Origin: Alteromonadaceae bacterium
GTDB taxonomy: Bacteria; Pseudomonadota; Gammaproteobacteria; Pseudomonadales; Oleiphilaceae
DNA: 44,833 nt
Direction: 5' to 3'
NCBI GenBank assembly: GCA_013393545.1
Contig: JABXHG010000118.1
Coordinates: 1 to 44,833 of the forward strand
Shown: piece after piece, positions 18,408 to 27,975 of the stretch
How the letters are laid out: each line of letters starts with the position of its first letter
Position numbering within the stretch: position 1 is the stretch's first letter
The notes under the pieces: generated by a model
What the model saw: the letters and a program-made list of their open reading frames with translations, nothing else
Told to the model about the DNA's origin: nothing
The model's database searches: none
Translations under genes and position numbers: made by a program

Positions 18408-19430
18408 ATGGCAAAAGCCCGACACGAGTCCCGGCCGGAGCACGGCGGGCAGGTGGCGCAGGCAGCCAAGGCATGGGGTATTCCCGCAGACCAGTGGCTG
18501 GATTTGTCCACCGGCATCAGCCCCTTCCCCTGGCCGGTGCCGGACATTCCGGTGGCGGTCTGGCAACGGCTGCCGGAGGAGGATGACGGGCTGGCAGACG
18601 TCGTGCGCCACTGGTCTGGCGCGCCGGCGGCTTGCGGTTGCCTGCCTGTTGCCGGCAGCCAGGCCGCCATTCAACAATTGCCTCAACTCTATCCGGCCGG
18701 TCGCGTGGGTGTTCCGGTGCCCGGCTACCAGGAACACGGTTACTGGTGGCACCGGGCTGGCCACGAGGTGGTTTCGATTCCACTGGCAAGCATGGGGGCC
18801 GATGAAGCCTGGTTGGATTCGCTGGACGTGCTGGTGTGGATAAATCCCAACAACCCCACCGGGCTGGGGTTGTCGGCTGAACAACTGATGCGTTGGCATC
18901 ACCGATTGCAGGCCCGGGGCGCAACACTGGTTGTGGACGAAGCCTTCATTGCCCACGATGGTTATGAGAGCCTGGCGGCCCACGCGGGCATTCCGGGCCT
19001 GGTGGTGTTGCGTTCACTGGGCAAGTTTTTCGGTCTGGCCGGTGTTCGAGCCGGCGCTGTGCTGGGTGAACAGGCCCTGGTGTCCGCTCTGGCCGGTCAG
19101 CTGGGGCCCTGGGCCCTGAGTGGTCCGGCTCGGCACGTGATGAAGCAGGCATTGCAGGACGTGGCGTGGCAGCAATGGGCACAGGATTGTTTAAGTGAGG
19201 CCACTGACCGGCTGGCCCGATTGCTTTTATCTCAGGGTTTTGGCAACAGCACCGGCACTCATCTTTTTCGGTATTTTGAGCACCCGCGAGCGGCCCGGTT
19301 GTATCAGACTCTGGCCCAACAGGGAGTGCTGGTTCGCCTGTTCGAGAACCCGGCCGCCATTCGGCTGGGCCTGCCTGGCAGCGAACAGGAATGGCGAAGG
19401 CTTGGGCAGGCCCTTGGCAAATTTGATTGA
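18408..19430 (+). CDS. cobD: L-threonine-O-3-phosphate decarboxylase (PLP enzyme)
   Basis: 340-aa PLP enzyme of the class I/II aminotransferase fold that makes (R)-1-aminopropan-2-ol phosphate for CbiB. The N-terminus has LDLSTGISPFPWP, where homologues have DFSxNxNP; WINPNNPTGLGLS and TLVVDEAFIAH hold the cofactor-contacting residues; the PLP lysine is in LRSLGKFFGLAGVRAGAVLG. The chosen start is ATG 18408, seven bases after GGAGG; ATG 18402 overlaps the cbiB stop but is too close to the ribosome site. The symbol cobD follows Salmonella usage; in aerobic-pathway naming it is cobC. Confidence 0.92.
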   Translation: MAKARHESRPEHGGQVAQAAKAWGIPADQWLDLSTGISPFPWPVPDIPVAVWQRLPEEDDGLADVVRHWSGAPAACGCLPVAGSQAAIQQLPQLYPAGRVGVPVPGYQEHGYWWHRAGHEVVSIPLASMGADEAWLDSLDVLVWINPNNPTGLGLSAEQLMRWHHRLQARGATLVVDEAFIAHDGYESLAAHAGIPGLVVLRSLGKFFGLAGVRAGAVLGEQALVSALAGQLGPWALSGPARHVMKQALQDVAWQQWAQDCLSEATDRLARLLLSQGFGNSTGTHLFRYFEHPRAARLYQTLAQQGVLVRLFENPAAIRLGLPGSEQEWRRLGQALGKFD

Positions 19431-19459
19431 CCAGACATTAACCGATTGTTAGCCTTGCG

Positions 19460-19672
19460 CTCGTTTTCAGGTGCCCCTGCGCAAAGCCGCCAGGGGTGAA
19501 ACGGGAAGCCGGTGCGCTCAAATCCCCCCTTGAGTTAGTCCGGCGCTGCCCCCGCAACGGTAAGTGAGTAAACAGCCATCGATGGCGCCACTGTGCTGCA
19601 GCACGGGAAGGCGATGGTTGCGGTTCCTGCCTCGGAACCGGCTCACAAGCCCGGAGACCGGCCTGATAACAC
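19460..19672 (+). promoter_or_regulatory. Cobalamin riboswitch (AdoCbl aptamer)
   Basis: The leader of btuB carries the conserved aptamer blocks in order: GTGCCCCTGCGCAAAGCCG, CAGGGGTGAAACGGGAAGCC, then CTGCCCCCGCAACGGTAAG, CACTGTG, GGGAAGGCG and the B12 box AGCCCGGAGACCGGCCT at 19648-19664. It sits 150 bases before btuB and should lower uptake-gene expression when adenosylcobalamin is plentiful. It is the only such element recognised in the window. The 5' limit is approximate. Confidence 0.96.
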
Positions 19673-19787
19673 ACCAAATGCTGCGGAGGGCGGCGACGGT
19701 GGATGAAGGCCTGTGTTTCCCCGTGCGAACATTCCGCACTCCTTTCTTCATCCCCCGTTTCTTGCCTCTGCAGCCCGAACGTTAACT

Positions 19788-19808
19788 GTCGTGCGGGTGC
19801 AGCACGAC
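19788..19808 (+). promoter_or_regulatory. Hairpin next to the btuB ribosome site
   Basis: A 7-bp perfect stem, GTCGTGC (19788-19794) with GCACGAC (19802-19808), ends five bases before GGTGAG, the likely ribosome site of btuB. No T-rich intrinsic terminator was found between aptamer and gene, so control of translation initiation through structures here is plausible. This is an inference from position. Confidence 0.45.
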
Positions 19809-19821
19809 TTGATGGTGAGAA

Positions 19822-21672
19822 ATGATTATGGGAATTTCCAAAGCCTCCCCGGCCCTTCTTTGCTCCACGCTTTCCTTTGCTTTATTGCCACTGGCTTCTG
19901 CTGTTGCCCAGGCTAGCGAGTCTGGATCGTCTGATACGTCCGGCGAGTTGGATCCGATTGTCGTGACCGCCACGCTCGGGCCGCGCACCGTGGGCGAGAG
20001 CTTGTCTTCCGTGACGGTGATGGATGAGGAGGAGATTCGGGAGAAGGCGCCGAATGATTTTCAGGACCTGTTGCGGGGGCAGCCGGGGATTTCTGTCAAA
20101 AGCAACGGCTCATTTGGTAAAACAACCAGTGTTTATACCCGCGGCACGAATAGTGACTCCACTCTGTTTTTGGTGGACGGGGTGCGGTTGCGCTCTGCTA
20201 CTTTGGGCGGGGCTTCCTGGCAGTATTTTCCTCCCGAACTGGTCGAACGTGTCGAACTCGTTCGTGGGCCGAAAAGTTCCCTGTACGGTGCTGATGCCCT
20301 GGGTGGTGTCATTCAGGCCTTCACGCTGGATCCGGATCAGGATCGTACCGGCTGGGTAGAGACCGGCGCCGGCAATCATGACTCGCAGAAGACTGCAGCA
20401 GGCGTGGGTGGTCGAGTTGGTAACACCCGGTTCAGCCTGAGTGGGCTGCACAGAGAGACGGATGGCACGGCCGTGGTCACCGATGGTGAAGACAAGGGCT
20501 TTCGCAATACAGCCGGTGTCGGTCGTGTGGCCCACGAGTTTGACAATGGCGGCGAAGCGAGTGTGTCGGTTTTCCAGAGCCGGGGTAATACAGAGTATTC
20601 CGGAGGTGACATTGATTTTATGATGCGCACCGTGGGGCTTCGCCTCGATACGCCGGTGAGCCAGTACTGGCACCAGTCCATGCAGTTTTCCGAAGCCCGG
20701 GATGAAACCGATAACTTCAGCAACAGCGCTGTATCGGTCTTTGATACCCGGACTCGCACGGCTCGCTGGATCAATACCCTTACCCATGGAGTGCATGAAC
20801 TCGCCCTCGGCGCTGAATTGATGAACGACGAGGTGGATGGAACCACGGATTACGAGGAAACCAGCCGAACCAATACAGCATTGTTCGGTCAGCTCCGGCT
20901 GAAATTCGGACCGACGGACGTTCAACTGAGCCTTCGGGGGGACGACAATGAGGCTTATGGCAACAACACGACCGGGGGCGTCGCTCTGGGCTATGCCCTT
21001 GATTCGTCCCACCGGGTTCGGGCAAGCTACGGCACCGCCTTCAAGGCGCCCACGTTCAATGATCTTTACTATCCTTCATCCGGTAACCCGGACCTGGAAG
21101 CGGAAGAGTCCGAAACCTTTGAGCTGGGCTTCAGCGGTCATTATCCGGTCTGGTACTGGGACGCCGCGATTTTCCAGCTGGACGTGGATAATCTGATTGA
21201 CTGGCAGCCGGGCCCCAGTGGGCTGTATCAGCCCATGAATGTGAATGAGGCCCGTATCCGGGGGCTGGAACTCAGTAACGGTGTGGAGACAAATGGTTGG
21301 CGAGCGGATCTTGCCCTGACGTTCCTTGATCCTGAAAATCGCAACACCGGAAACGACCTGGAGCATCGTAGTACCCAGACTCTGAGATTGGATGTGAGCA
21401 AGCGGCTGGGTGATTTTAGTCTGGGCGGCACATTCGTGGCGGCCAACCACCGCTTCAACGACGCTTCTAACGAAGAACGTTTGCCGGGCTACGGTACTCT
21501 CGACCTCCGAGCAGGCTGGGACTTTTTCCCGGGTTGGTCCGCGAAGCTGTCGGTGGATAATGTGATGGACAACGAACGCAAAACCGCCAAACGCTCCGTG
21601 TACTCCGGCGGCGGCTATTACATCACCGCCGGACGCACCGCGATGCTGACGGTACGCTACGACTTCCAGTAA
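19822..21672 (+). CDS. btuB: TonB-dependent vitamin B12 outer-membrane receptor BtuB
   Basis: 616-aa outer-membrane transporter for cobalamins, energised by TonB. The signal peptide covers about the first 30 residues (LLCSTLSFALLPLASAVAQA), a TonB box is seen as DPIVVTATL (about 43-51), then the plug domain with DLLRGQPGISVKSNG, SVYTRGTNSDSTLFLVDGVR and LVRGPKSSLYGADALGGVI, then a 22-strand barrel ending in an aromatic-containing strand (AMLTVRYDFQ). BtuB rather than an iron receptor is chosen from the riboswitch and following btuFCD. Two ATGs (19822, 19828) are possible; the second has better spacing (8) from GGTGAG. The C-terminal residue is Gln after Phe, slightly unusual. Confidence 0.95.
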   Translation: MIMGISKASPALLCSTLSFALLPLASAVAQASESGSSDTSGELDPIVVTATLGPRTVGESLSSVTVMDEEEIREKAPNDFQDLLRGQPGISVKSNGSFGKTTSVYTRGTNSDSTLFLVDGVRLRSATLGGASWQYFPPELVERVELVRGPKSSLYGADALGGVIQAFTLDPDQDRTGWVETGAGNHDSQKTAAGVGGRVGNTRFSLSGLHRETDGTAVVTDGEDKGFRNTAGVGRVAHEFDNGGEASVSVFQSRGNTEYSGGDIDFMMRTVGLRLDTPVSQYWHQSMQFSEARDETDNFSNSAVSVFDTRTRTARWINTLTHGVHELALGAELMNDEVDGTTDYEETSRTNTALFGQLRLKFGPTDVQLSLRGDDNEAYGNNTTGGVALGYALDSSHRVRASYGTAFKAPTFNDLYYPSSGNPDLEAEESETFELGFSGHYPVWYWDAAIFQLDVDNLIDWQPGPSGLYQPMNVNEARIRGLELSNGVETNGWRADLALTFLDPENRNTGNDLEHRSTQTLRLDVSKRLGDFSLGGTFVAANHRFNDASNEERLPGYGTLDLRAGWDFFPGWSAKLSVDNVMDNERKTAKRSVYSGGGYYITAGRTAMLTVRYDFQ

Positions 21673-21697
21673 CTACCTTCTTGCGGGCGGCTCTGAT

Positions 21698-22621
21698 ATG
21701 AAACCGAGGCGTTTGATGAACCCACGAGGGCGAACCGTGCGGCGAATGGTTTGGGCAGCGGCATTGTCCCTGGCCTGGGGCTGGACGCCCCAGGTGCTGG
21801 CTCAAGTTTGCGCGAAGGATGCTCGGGACCGGTTGGTCTGTATGGAACAGCCTGCCGCCCGTATCGCCGCTCTTTCCCCCGGTGCCACGGAACTGGTGTG
21901 GGCCGCCGGCGCGGGTGAAAAAGTGGTGGCCGTGGTGGACTATTCCGACTACCCACCCGCCGCGCGGCAAGTACCAAAGGTGGGCAGCCACACCCGTCTG
22001 GACATGGAGCGTTTGTTGGCGTTGGAGCCTGATCTGGTGGTTGCCTGGGTGACTGGCAACCCGAAGGAACAGGTGGAAATGCTGGAAGAGCTCGGCTTGC
22101 CGGTGTTTTCCATCGAGCCACGCAGTTTCGAGTCCGTCTCCACCACCATCGAACAATTGGCTACTCTGGCGGATACAGAAACAGAGGGCTTTGCCGAGGC
22201 TCAGCGTTTCCGCCAGGGTATTGATGAGCTGCGTACCGAGTACGCCGAGGCAGAGCCGGTGCCGGTGTTTTACCAGGTCTGGGACCAACCCTTGATGACC
22301 GTGAATGATGAGCATCTGATTGGTGAAATGGTCCAGCTGTGCGGCGGCGACAATGTCTTTGGCGACCTGGACCGCCTGGTGCCCCGGATCAGCCCGGAAG
22401 CGGTGATCTCCGCCGACCCGGAGGCCATCCTGGCCGGTGGCATGGGCGAGGAAAACCGCCACTGGCTGACCCGCTGGAAAGAGTTTCCGGAAATGACCGC
22501 CACGGTGCGGGATAACCTGTTTTTCATTCCCCCTTCACTGGTACAGCGCCCCACGCCTCGCATGCTGGAAGGTACCCGGTTGTTCTGTGAAAAACTCGAG
22601 GTGGCTCGTGGCCGGCGCTGA
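21698..22621 (+). CDS. btuF: Periplasmic cobalamin-binding protein BtuF
   Basis: Type III periplasmic binding protein, up to 307 aa, that delivers B12 to BtuCD. After a signal peptide (WAAALSLAWGWTPQVLAQ) come RIAALSPGATELVWAAGAG, VVDYSDYPPAARQVPKVG, LEPDLVVAWVTGNP and VFYQVWDQPLMTVN, all typical of BtuF-like proteins. ATG 21698 has no clear ribosome site; ATG 21716 follows GAGG by six bases and gives a normal signal sequence, so it may be the true start. It lies 25 bases after btuB and 9 before btuC, in one unit under the riboswitch. Confidence 0.92.
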   Translation: MKPRRLMNPRGRTVRRMVWAAALSLAWGWTPQVLAQVCAKDARDRLVCMEQPAARIAALSPGATELVWAAGAGEKVVAVVDYSDYPPAARQVPKVGSHTRLDMERLLALEPDLVVAWVTGNPKEQVEMLEELGLPVFSIEPRSFESVSTTIEQLATLADTETEGFAEAQRFRQGIDELRTEYAEAEPVPVFYQVWDQPLMTVNDEHLIGEMVQLCGGDNVFGDLDRLVPRISPEAVISADPEAILAGGMGEENRHWLTRWKEFPEMTATVRDNLFFIPPSLVQRPTPRMLEGTRLFCEKLEVARGRR

Positions 22622-22630
22622 TTCCGGAGT

Positions 22631-23608
22631 GTGCTGTTGATTCGCCCTATTGGTATGCCGTTGGTCATTCTGGCAATTGCCAGCTTGCTGGCCACTGGCC
22701 TGTCCGTGGCCATTGGCAGCGTGGCACTGTCGTTGACCGATATCGGGGCAGTGCTGTTTGGCGATGCCCCGGCATTGCACCGGACCCTGGTGCTTGAACT
22801 GCGCCTGCCCAGAACCCTCGCAGCCTTTGCCACCGGCGGCCTACTGGCCGTGGCCGGGGCCCTGATGCAGGTTCTTTTGCGAAATCCCCTCGCCGATCCC
22901 TACGTGCTGGGCCTGTCGGGGGGCGCGGCTGTTGGAGCACTGCTGGCCATGCTGGCCGGGTTGGGTGGATTACTGATCTCCGGTTCCGCCTTCGCTGGCG
23001 CCCTGTTGTCCACCCTGATGGTCTTCGGCCTGGCCCACGGCACCGGCAGCTGGACGCCCTCGCGCCTGTTGCTCACCGGTGTCGTTGTCGCTGCCGGCTG
23101 GGGCGCGGTCATCACCCTCATGCTCGCCATCAGCCCGGCCCGGGAGTTGCCCGGCATGCTCTATTGGCTAATGGGCGACGTATCCTACGCCCGAACCCCC
23201 TGGCCGGGCCTTGTCCTGCTGACCCTGGTTTGCCTGGCGGTGATCCCCCTGGGCCGCAGCCTGAATGTACTGGCTCGCGGCCCTCTACAGGCTGCCGCTC
23301 TGGGCATTTCCGTAAGGCCCATGGAGTGGCTGATCTACCTCCTGGCCAGCCTACTCACTGCCACAGCAGTCACCATGGCCGGCAGCATTGGTTTCGTAGG
23401 GCTGGTGGTGCCCCACATGCTGCGCCTGGTGTTGGGCAACGACCAGCGCCTGATCCTGCCCTCCTGTGCTCTGGCTGGCGGTACTCTCCTGGTGCTGGCC
23501 GATACCCTGGCGCGCATCGTCATCGCCCCCGAACAGCTGCCGGTGGGCGTGATCACCGCCCTGCTGGGCGTGCCCACCTTCCTGTACCTGCTGTACCGGA
23601 GCCGCTGA
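22631..23608 (+). CDS. btuC: Vitamin B12 ABC transporter permease BtuC
   Basis: Inner-membrane permease of the FecCD/BtuC family, 325 aa with about ten helices. Recognisable blocks are LELRLPRTLAAFATGGLLAVAG, NPLADPYVLGLSGGAAVGA, LTGVVVAAGWGAV, MLYWLMGDVSY and IGFVGLVVPHMLRLVLGNDQ, the last including the region that docks on the ATPase. The start is uncertain: GTG 22631 is only one base from GGAG, whereas TTG 22637 has normal spacing and ATG 22655 would also give a complete first helix. The stop codon overlaps the btuD start (TGATG). Confidence 0.94.
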   Translation: MLLIRPIGMPLVILAIASLLATGLSVAIGSVALSLTDIGAVLFGDAPALHRTLVLELRLPRTLAAFATGGLLAVAGALMQVLLRNPLADPYVLGLSGGAAVGALLAMLAGLGGLLISGSAFAGALLSTLMVFGLAHGTGSWTPSRLLLTGVVVAAGWGAVITLMLAISPARELPGMLYWLMGDVSYARTPWPGLVLLTLVCLAVIPLGRSLNVLARGPLQAAALGISVRPMEWLIYLLASLLTATAVTMAGSIGFVGLVVPHMLRLVLGNDQRLILPSCALAGGTLLVLADTLARIVIAPEQLPVGVITALLGVPTFLYLLYRSR

Positions 23609-24402
23609 TGGTTGTCACCAAACGCCCGACCATACAGACCCTCAGCACCCGACAGCTGGTGATCGACATTCCCCATCGCCCGGACGGCTATCCGCTGGAT
23701 TTAACTATCGAGCCGGGCCAGGTCTGGGGTGTTCTGGGGCCAAATGGTGCGGGCAAGACCACGTTATTGCACACCCTGGCCGGACTCCGGGCGCCGCGCT
23801 CCGGTTCTCTCTGCCTGGATAATCAACCTGCGGGCACCCTCAAGCGCCGGACGTTTTCGCAGCAGGTTGGCCTTGTTTTTCAGGACCATCAGGACGGTTT
23901 CCCGGCCACCGTTCTGGAAACCGCCCTGATTGGCCGCCACCCCTGGCTCTCCCCCTGGCAGATGGAAAGCGCCGACGACGTGGCCATGGCCGAACGGGCA
24001 TTGGAAGCCCTGGATGTACTGCATCTGAAAGACCGCCTCGTCAGCACGCTGTCCGGTGGCGAACGCCAGCGCGTGGCCATTGCCACCCTGATGACTCAGG
24101 CGCCCCATACCTGGCTGCTGGACGAGCCCACCAATCACCTGGACCTGCACCATCAGGTGGCGGTGATGAAACTACTGACCGAAAGGGCGAAAGCGGGCAA
24201 TGCCATTTTCATGTGTTTGCATGATCTCAATCTGGCCGCCCGCTGGTGCGACAACATCTTGCTAATGTACCCGGACGGAGAGGCCTGCTGGGGTCCGGCG
24301 GATCGCATGCTGGTGCCGAACGCTTTGGAGCGTTTGTACAACCAGGACCTGGAAACAGTGGAAGTGGACGGCGCCCCATTTTTCGTACCCAAGCGAGGCT
24401 AA
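23608..24402 (+). CDS. btuD: Vitamin B12 ABC transporter ATP-binding protein BtuD
   Basis: 264-aa ATPase that powers BtuCF. Walker A is GPNGAGKTT (about residues 45-53), the signature is LSGGERQRVAIA, Walker B is TWLLDEPTNHLDL, and the switch His lies in FMCLHDLNLAA. The Q-loop is FQDHQDGFP. The start ATG 23608 overlaps the btuC stop by one base, giving translational coupling. The frame stays open far upstream inside btuC, which is only a shadow. After this gene, repeat copy C separates the uptake genes from the cobB-cobO-cobQ-bluB group. Confidence 0.95.
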   Translation: MVVTKRPTIQTLSTRQLVIDIPHRPDGYPLDLTIEPGQVWGVLGPNGAGKTTLLHTLAGLRAPRSGSLCLDNQPAGTLKRRTFSQQVGLVFQDHQDGFPATVLETALIGRHPWLSPWQMESADDVAMAERALEALDVLHLKDRLVSTLSGGERQRVAIATLMTQAPHTWLLDEPTNHLDLHHQVAVMKLLTERAKAGNAIFMCLHDLNLAARWCDNILLMYPDGEACWGPADRMLVPNALERLYNQDLETVEVDGAPFFVPKRG

Positions 24403-24418
24403 CAACGGTGTTTGGCAA

Positions 24419-24522
24419 GGGAGTGGGGGAACGCTTCCCGGGACTGTCTGCAGCATGGATGCTGCAGTCAAGCGTACAGGGATGTATTCACAGCGTGTCT
24501 CGGGAAGCGTTCCCCCACTCCC
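24419..24522. repeat. Long intergenic inverted repeat, copy C
   Basis: Perfect 22-bp inverted arms at 24419-24440 and 24501-24522 surround an inner perfect hairpin, CTGCAGCAT/ATGCTGCAG. On the minus strand the core runs ACACGCTGTGAATACATCCC, closely matching copy D. It stands between btuD and cobB within one gene direction, so as RNA it would be a very stable stem that could separate expression or stabilise transcript ends. Confidence 0.85.
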
Positions 24523-24559
24523 GTTCCCCCACAATTCAGACGATTTGGAAATGAGATAA

Positions 24560-25882
24560 ATGCTCGAAGCAAGAGTCCCAGCCGCCATGATCACCGCCCC
24601 CGGCTCCGGCCAGGGCAAGTCCATGGTCACCGCCGCCCTGGCCCGCCTGCACCGCAATGCCGGCCGTAACGTCCGGGTATTCAAACACGGCCCGGATTAC
24701 CTGGACCCCATGGTGCTGGAAGTGGCTTCCGGTAACCCGGTTTATCAACTGCACCCCTGGATGACTGGCGAGAACGAATGCCGCTGGCGGCTGGCCGAGG
24801 CCGCGCAGACCGCCGACCTGATCCTGGTGGAAGGCTCCATGGGCCTGTTCGACGGCGACCCCAGCAGTGGCGACCTGGCCAAACTGGCCGGTATTCCGGC
24901 TCTCCCGGTGATTGATGCCAAGGGCATGGCTCAGACCTTTGGCGCGGTGGCCTTTGGCCTGGCTCATTTTGATCCGGAGTTGCCCGTGCATCAGGTGATC
25001 GCCAACAAGATCGGCAGTCCGTACCACGGCCAGCTCCTGAAAGAGAGCCTGCCGGAAGGCATTGACCTGCTCGGTGCGATTCCCCGTAACGAGGCGATGG
25101 ACATTCCCGATCGTCATCTGGGGCTGGTGCAGGCCAACGAGCTGTTGGATTTGAGTGACCGCCTGGACCGTGCCGCCGAGGTTTTGAAAGCCGCCGGGCT
25201 GGACGCGCTGCCAAAGCCCGTGGAACTCAGCGCGGAATCACCCGCCGCGCCCGAACGCCTGCTGGAAGGCCACCGCATTGCCATCGCCCGCGATGCGGCC
25301 TTCAGCTTTCTCTACCGGGCCAACCTGGATCTGCTGGCAGCCATGGGCGCGGAGCTGCACTACTTCTCACCGCTGGCGGATACCGAACTGCCGGAGACGG
25401 ATGCCCTCTGGCTGCCGGGTGGTTACCCGGAATTGCACGCCGCGACACTGGCCGCCAACACGCCGATGCTGGAGGCCATTCGTGCCTTCCATCAGGCCGG
25501 AAAGCCGATTCTGGCCGAATGCGGGGGTTTGATGGCCTGCACCGAAACCCTCGTGGACAAGGAAGGCCATGAACACGCGCTTCTGGGGCTTCTGCCCGGT
25601 CGCGCCACCATGGCCGGCCGCCTCAAGGCGCTGGGCCTGCAAAGTCTGAACACCAGCCTGGGCGATCTGCGTGGCCACACCTACCATCATTCGGAGCTGG
25701 AGACGCCCTGCGAACCGGCGGCCCGCACCCGCAAGCAGGCCGGCTCCGAAGGCGAGGCGGTCTACCGCGAGGGTGCGCTGGCTGCCAGTTATTTTCACGG
25801 TTACTTCCCCTCGGCTCCGGCCCTGGTGGCGGCGATTTTCCGGGGAGAACCATTCACCTTCAATCATTCATTGTCTGAATAA
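24560..25882 (+). CDS. cobB: Cobyrinate a,c-diamide synthase (CobB/CbiA)
   Basis: 440-aa glutamine-dependent amidotransferase that amidates carboxylates a and c of (hydrogeno)cobyrinic acid using ATP. The N-terminal dethiobiotin-synthetase-like domain has the P-loop APGSGQGKS (13-21), KHGPDYLDPMVL and VEGSMGLFDG. The C-terminal class I glutaminase-like domain has WLPGGYPELHA and the nucleophile Cys321 in LAECGGLMAC, with a final His in SYFHGYFPS. ATG 24560 lacks a strong ribosome site; ATG 24587 just before the P-loop is an alternative. CobB and CbiA cannot be told apart by sequence reading alone; both do the same amidations. Confidence 0.93.
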   Translation: MLEARVPAAMITAPGSGQGKSMVTAALARLHRNAGRNVRVFKHGPDYLDPMVLEVASGNPVYQLHPWMTGENECRWRLAEAAQTADLILVEGSMGLFDGDPSSGDLAKLAGIPALPVIDAKGMAQTFGAVAFGLAHFDPELPVHQVIANKIGSPYHGQLLKESLPEGIDLLGAIPRNEAMDIPDRHLGLVQANELLDLSDRLDRAAEVLKAAGLDALPKPVELSAESPAAPERLLEGHRIAIARDAAFSFLYRANLDLLAAMGAELHYFSPLADTELPETDALWLPGGYPELHAATLAANTPMLEAIRAFHQAGKPILAECGGLMACTETLVDKEGHEHALLGLLPGRATMAGRLKALGLQSLNTSLGDLRGHTYHHSELETPCEPAARTRKQAGSEGEAVYREGALAASYFHGYFPSAPALVAAIFRGEPFTFNHSLSE

Positions 25883-25893
25883 GGAGTGCCCTC

Positions 25894-26505
25894 ATGAGAG
25901 AACGCGCAAAAGACCCCGAACGCCACGCCAGGCGCATGGCCGCCAAGCAGAAAATCATGGAGGAACGCATTGCCCGTGCCCAGAACGAGCAGGGCGTGCT
26001 GCTGGTGATGACCGGTCCCGGCAAGGGCAAAAGCAGCTCGGGCTTTGGCATGGTGGCCCGGGCCCTGGGCCATGGCATGAGAGTGGGCATCGTGCAGTTC
26101 ATCAAGGGCGCGTTCAGTACCGGCGAGGAAGCCTTCTTCCGAGACCTGCCCAACGTCGATTACCACGTGATGGGCCAGGGCTACACCTGGGACACCCAGA
26201 ACCGGGAGCGGGATGTGGCCTCCGCCAACGCCGCCTGGGACATCGCCGCCGCCATGCTGAAGGATGACAGCTACGACCTGATCCTGCTGGACGAACTCAA
26301 CATCGCCCTGAAGTACGATTACATCGACCTGGACCGGGTGCTGGATGATCTTCAGGGTCGGCCCGAGATGCAGCACGTGGTGGTCACCGGTCGCAGCGCC
26401 CCGCAGGAGTTGATCGACCTGGCCGACACCGTCACCGAGATGGGCGTGGTCAAGCACGCGTTCAAGGACCAGGGCATCAAGGCCCAGAAGGGCGTGGAGC
26501 TGTAA
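25894..26505 (+). CDS. cobO: Corrinoid adenosyltransferase (CobO/BtuR)
   Basis: 203-aa enzyme that transfers the 5'-deoxyadenosyl group from ATP to reduced corrinoid. The modified P-loop GPGKGKSSS (41-49) is followed by GHGMRVGIVQFIKG, the acidic DLILLDELNIAL and VVVTGRSAPQELIDLAD, all standard in the CobA/CobO/BtuR family. The N-terminal basic helix (RHARRMAAKQK) is also typical. The start ATG 25894 has AAGGAG at 25881-25886, which overlaps the end of cobB. The following gene cobQ starts at the base after the stop codon. Confidence 0.95.
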   Translation: MRERAKDPERHARRMAAKQKIMEERIARAQNEQGVLLVMTGPGKGKSSSGFGMVARALGHGMRVGIVQFIKGAFSTGEEAFFRDLPNVDYHVMGQGYTWDTQNRERDVASANAAWDIAAAMLKDDSYDLILLDELNIALKYDYIDLDRVLDDLQGRPEMQHVVVTGRSAPQELIDLADTVTEMGVVKHAFKDQGIKAQKGVEL

Positions 26506-27975
26506 ATGGCCACGCTGATGGTGCAGGGCACTACCTCGGATGCCGGCAAGACCACGGTGGTTGCGGCCCTGTGCCGTTGGTTGGCGCGCCAGGGCGTGTC
26601 GGTGGCGCCGTTCAAGCCCCAGAACATGGCCCTGAACAGCGCCGTTACCGTGGACGGTGGCGAGATTGGTCGCTCTACAGCCCTGCAGGCGCTGGCCTGC
26701 GGCATTGAGCCTCACAGCGACATGAACCCGGTACTGCTCAAGCCCCAGAGTGACCGGGGAGCCCAGGTGATCCTGCGCGGTCGCGTACATGGCAACATGG
26801 ACGCGCTGGATTACCACGCCTACAAGGCTGAGGCGAAGGCCACGGTGATGGAGGCCTGGCAGGCATTGAACAAGCAATACGACGTGGTGATTGCCGAAGG
26901 CGCCGGCAGCCCGGCGGAGGTCAACCTGCGAACCAACGACATCGCCAATATGGGCTTTGCCGAAGCGGCGGACTGCCCGGTGCTGCTGGTGGGCGACATC
27001 GACAAGGGCGGTGTCTTTGCTCAACTCGTGGGCACCCTGTCGCTGATTTCCGAAAGCGAGCGGGCGCGCACGGCGGGATTCATCATCAACCGCTTCCGGG
27101 GCGACATCGCGTTGCTGGAACCGGGGCTGGACTGGCTGCGCGAACACACGGGCAAACCGGTGTTGGGCGTACTGCCCTACCTGCACGGCTTGGTGATTGA
27201 TTCGGAAGACAGCGTGGCCGCCGCCGGCACCAGTGAGGCCGGCGCGCTGAAAGTGGTGGTGCCGGTGTTGCCGCGCATCAGCAACCACAACGATTTCGAC
27301 CCCCTACGCCTGCACCCGGGTGTGGAGCTGGTGTTTGTTGGCCCCGAGGAGCCCATCCCGCCGGCCGACCTGATAATACTTCCTGGCAGCAAAAGCACAC
27401 GGCACGACCTGGCCTGGCTGAAACAGCAGGGCTGGCCCGAGGCCATTCGTCGGCATTTGCGCTATGGGGGTAAGCTGTTGGGCATTTGTGGTGGCTTCCA
27501 GATGCTGGGCGACCAGGTGGACGACCCGGAAGGCTTGGAAGGCGAACCGGGCAGCACCGAAGGGCTGGGCTGGTTGGCCATGACCACCCGTATGGTGCCG
27601 GGTAAGCAGTTGCGGTACGTGTCGGGGCCCTTGAAGGTATCCAGTGCTCCGGAGGCCGAGGCGACCATCATGAAGGGCTACGAGATGCACAATGGTGTCA
27701 CCGAAGGCCCTGCCCTGGCCCGGCCGATCGCGGATCTGGATGGCCGGCGGGACGGGGCGATCAGTGAGGATGGCCAGATCCTGGGCACCTACGTGCATGG
27801 CCTGTTTGACCAGCCGGAAGCCTGCGAAGCATTTCTGCAGTGGGCCGGCCTGAAAACCGGAGATGCCCGGTCCGTGGATTACCAGGCCCACCGGTTGCAG
27901 CAGCTGGATCGCCTGGCCGATCAGGTGGAGCAGTGTCTGGATACCGACGCACTGAAAAGGCAACTGCGGCTATGA
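26506..27975 (+). CDS. cobQ: Cobyric acid synthase (CobQ/CbiP)
   Basis: 489-aa glutamine amidotransferase that amidates the b, d, e and g side chains of adenosylcobyrinic a,c-diamide. The synthetase domain has the P-loop [10 protein letters not shown] (8-17), [10 protein letters not shown] and [15 protein letters not shown]; the glutaminase domain has [12 protein letters not shown], the nucleophile Cys328 in [10 protein letters not shown] and the catalytic His in TYVHGLFD. The length is normal. The start ATG directly follows the cobO stop; the end overlaps bluB by four bases (ATGA). Confidence 0.95.
   Translation: MATLMVQGTTSDAGKTTVVAALCRWLARQGVSVAPFKPQNMALNSAVTVDGGEIGRSTALQALACGIEPHSDMNPVLLKPQSDRGAQVILRGRVHGNMDALDYHAYKAEAKATVMEAWQALNKQYDVVIAEGAGSPAEVNLRTNDIANMGFAEAADCPVLLVGDIDKGGVFAQLVGTLSLISESERARTAGFIINRFRGDIALLEPGLDWLREHTGKPVLGVLPYLHGLVIDSEDSVAAAGTSEAGALKVVVPVLPRISNHNDFDPLRLHPGVELVFVGPEEPIPPADLIILPGSKSTRHDLAWLKQQGWPEAIRRHLRYGGKLLGICGGFQMLGDQVDDPEGLEGEPGSTEGLGWLAMTTRMVPGKQLRYVSGPLKVSSAPEAEATIMKGYEMHNGVTEGPALARPIADLDGRRDGAISEDGQILGTYVHGLFDQPEACEAFLQWAGLKTGDARSVDYQAHRLQQLDRLADQVEQCLDTDALKRQLRL

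Noticed and set aside
19675..19821. Intrinsic terminator as riboswitch expression platform
   Set aside because: No GC stem followed by a T run was found; the hairpin next to the ribosome site is a better candidate.
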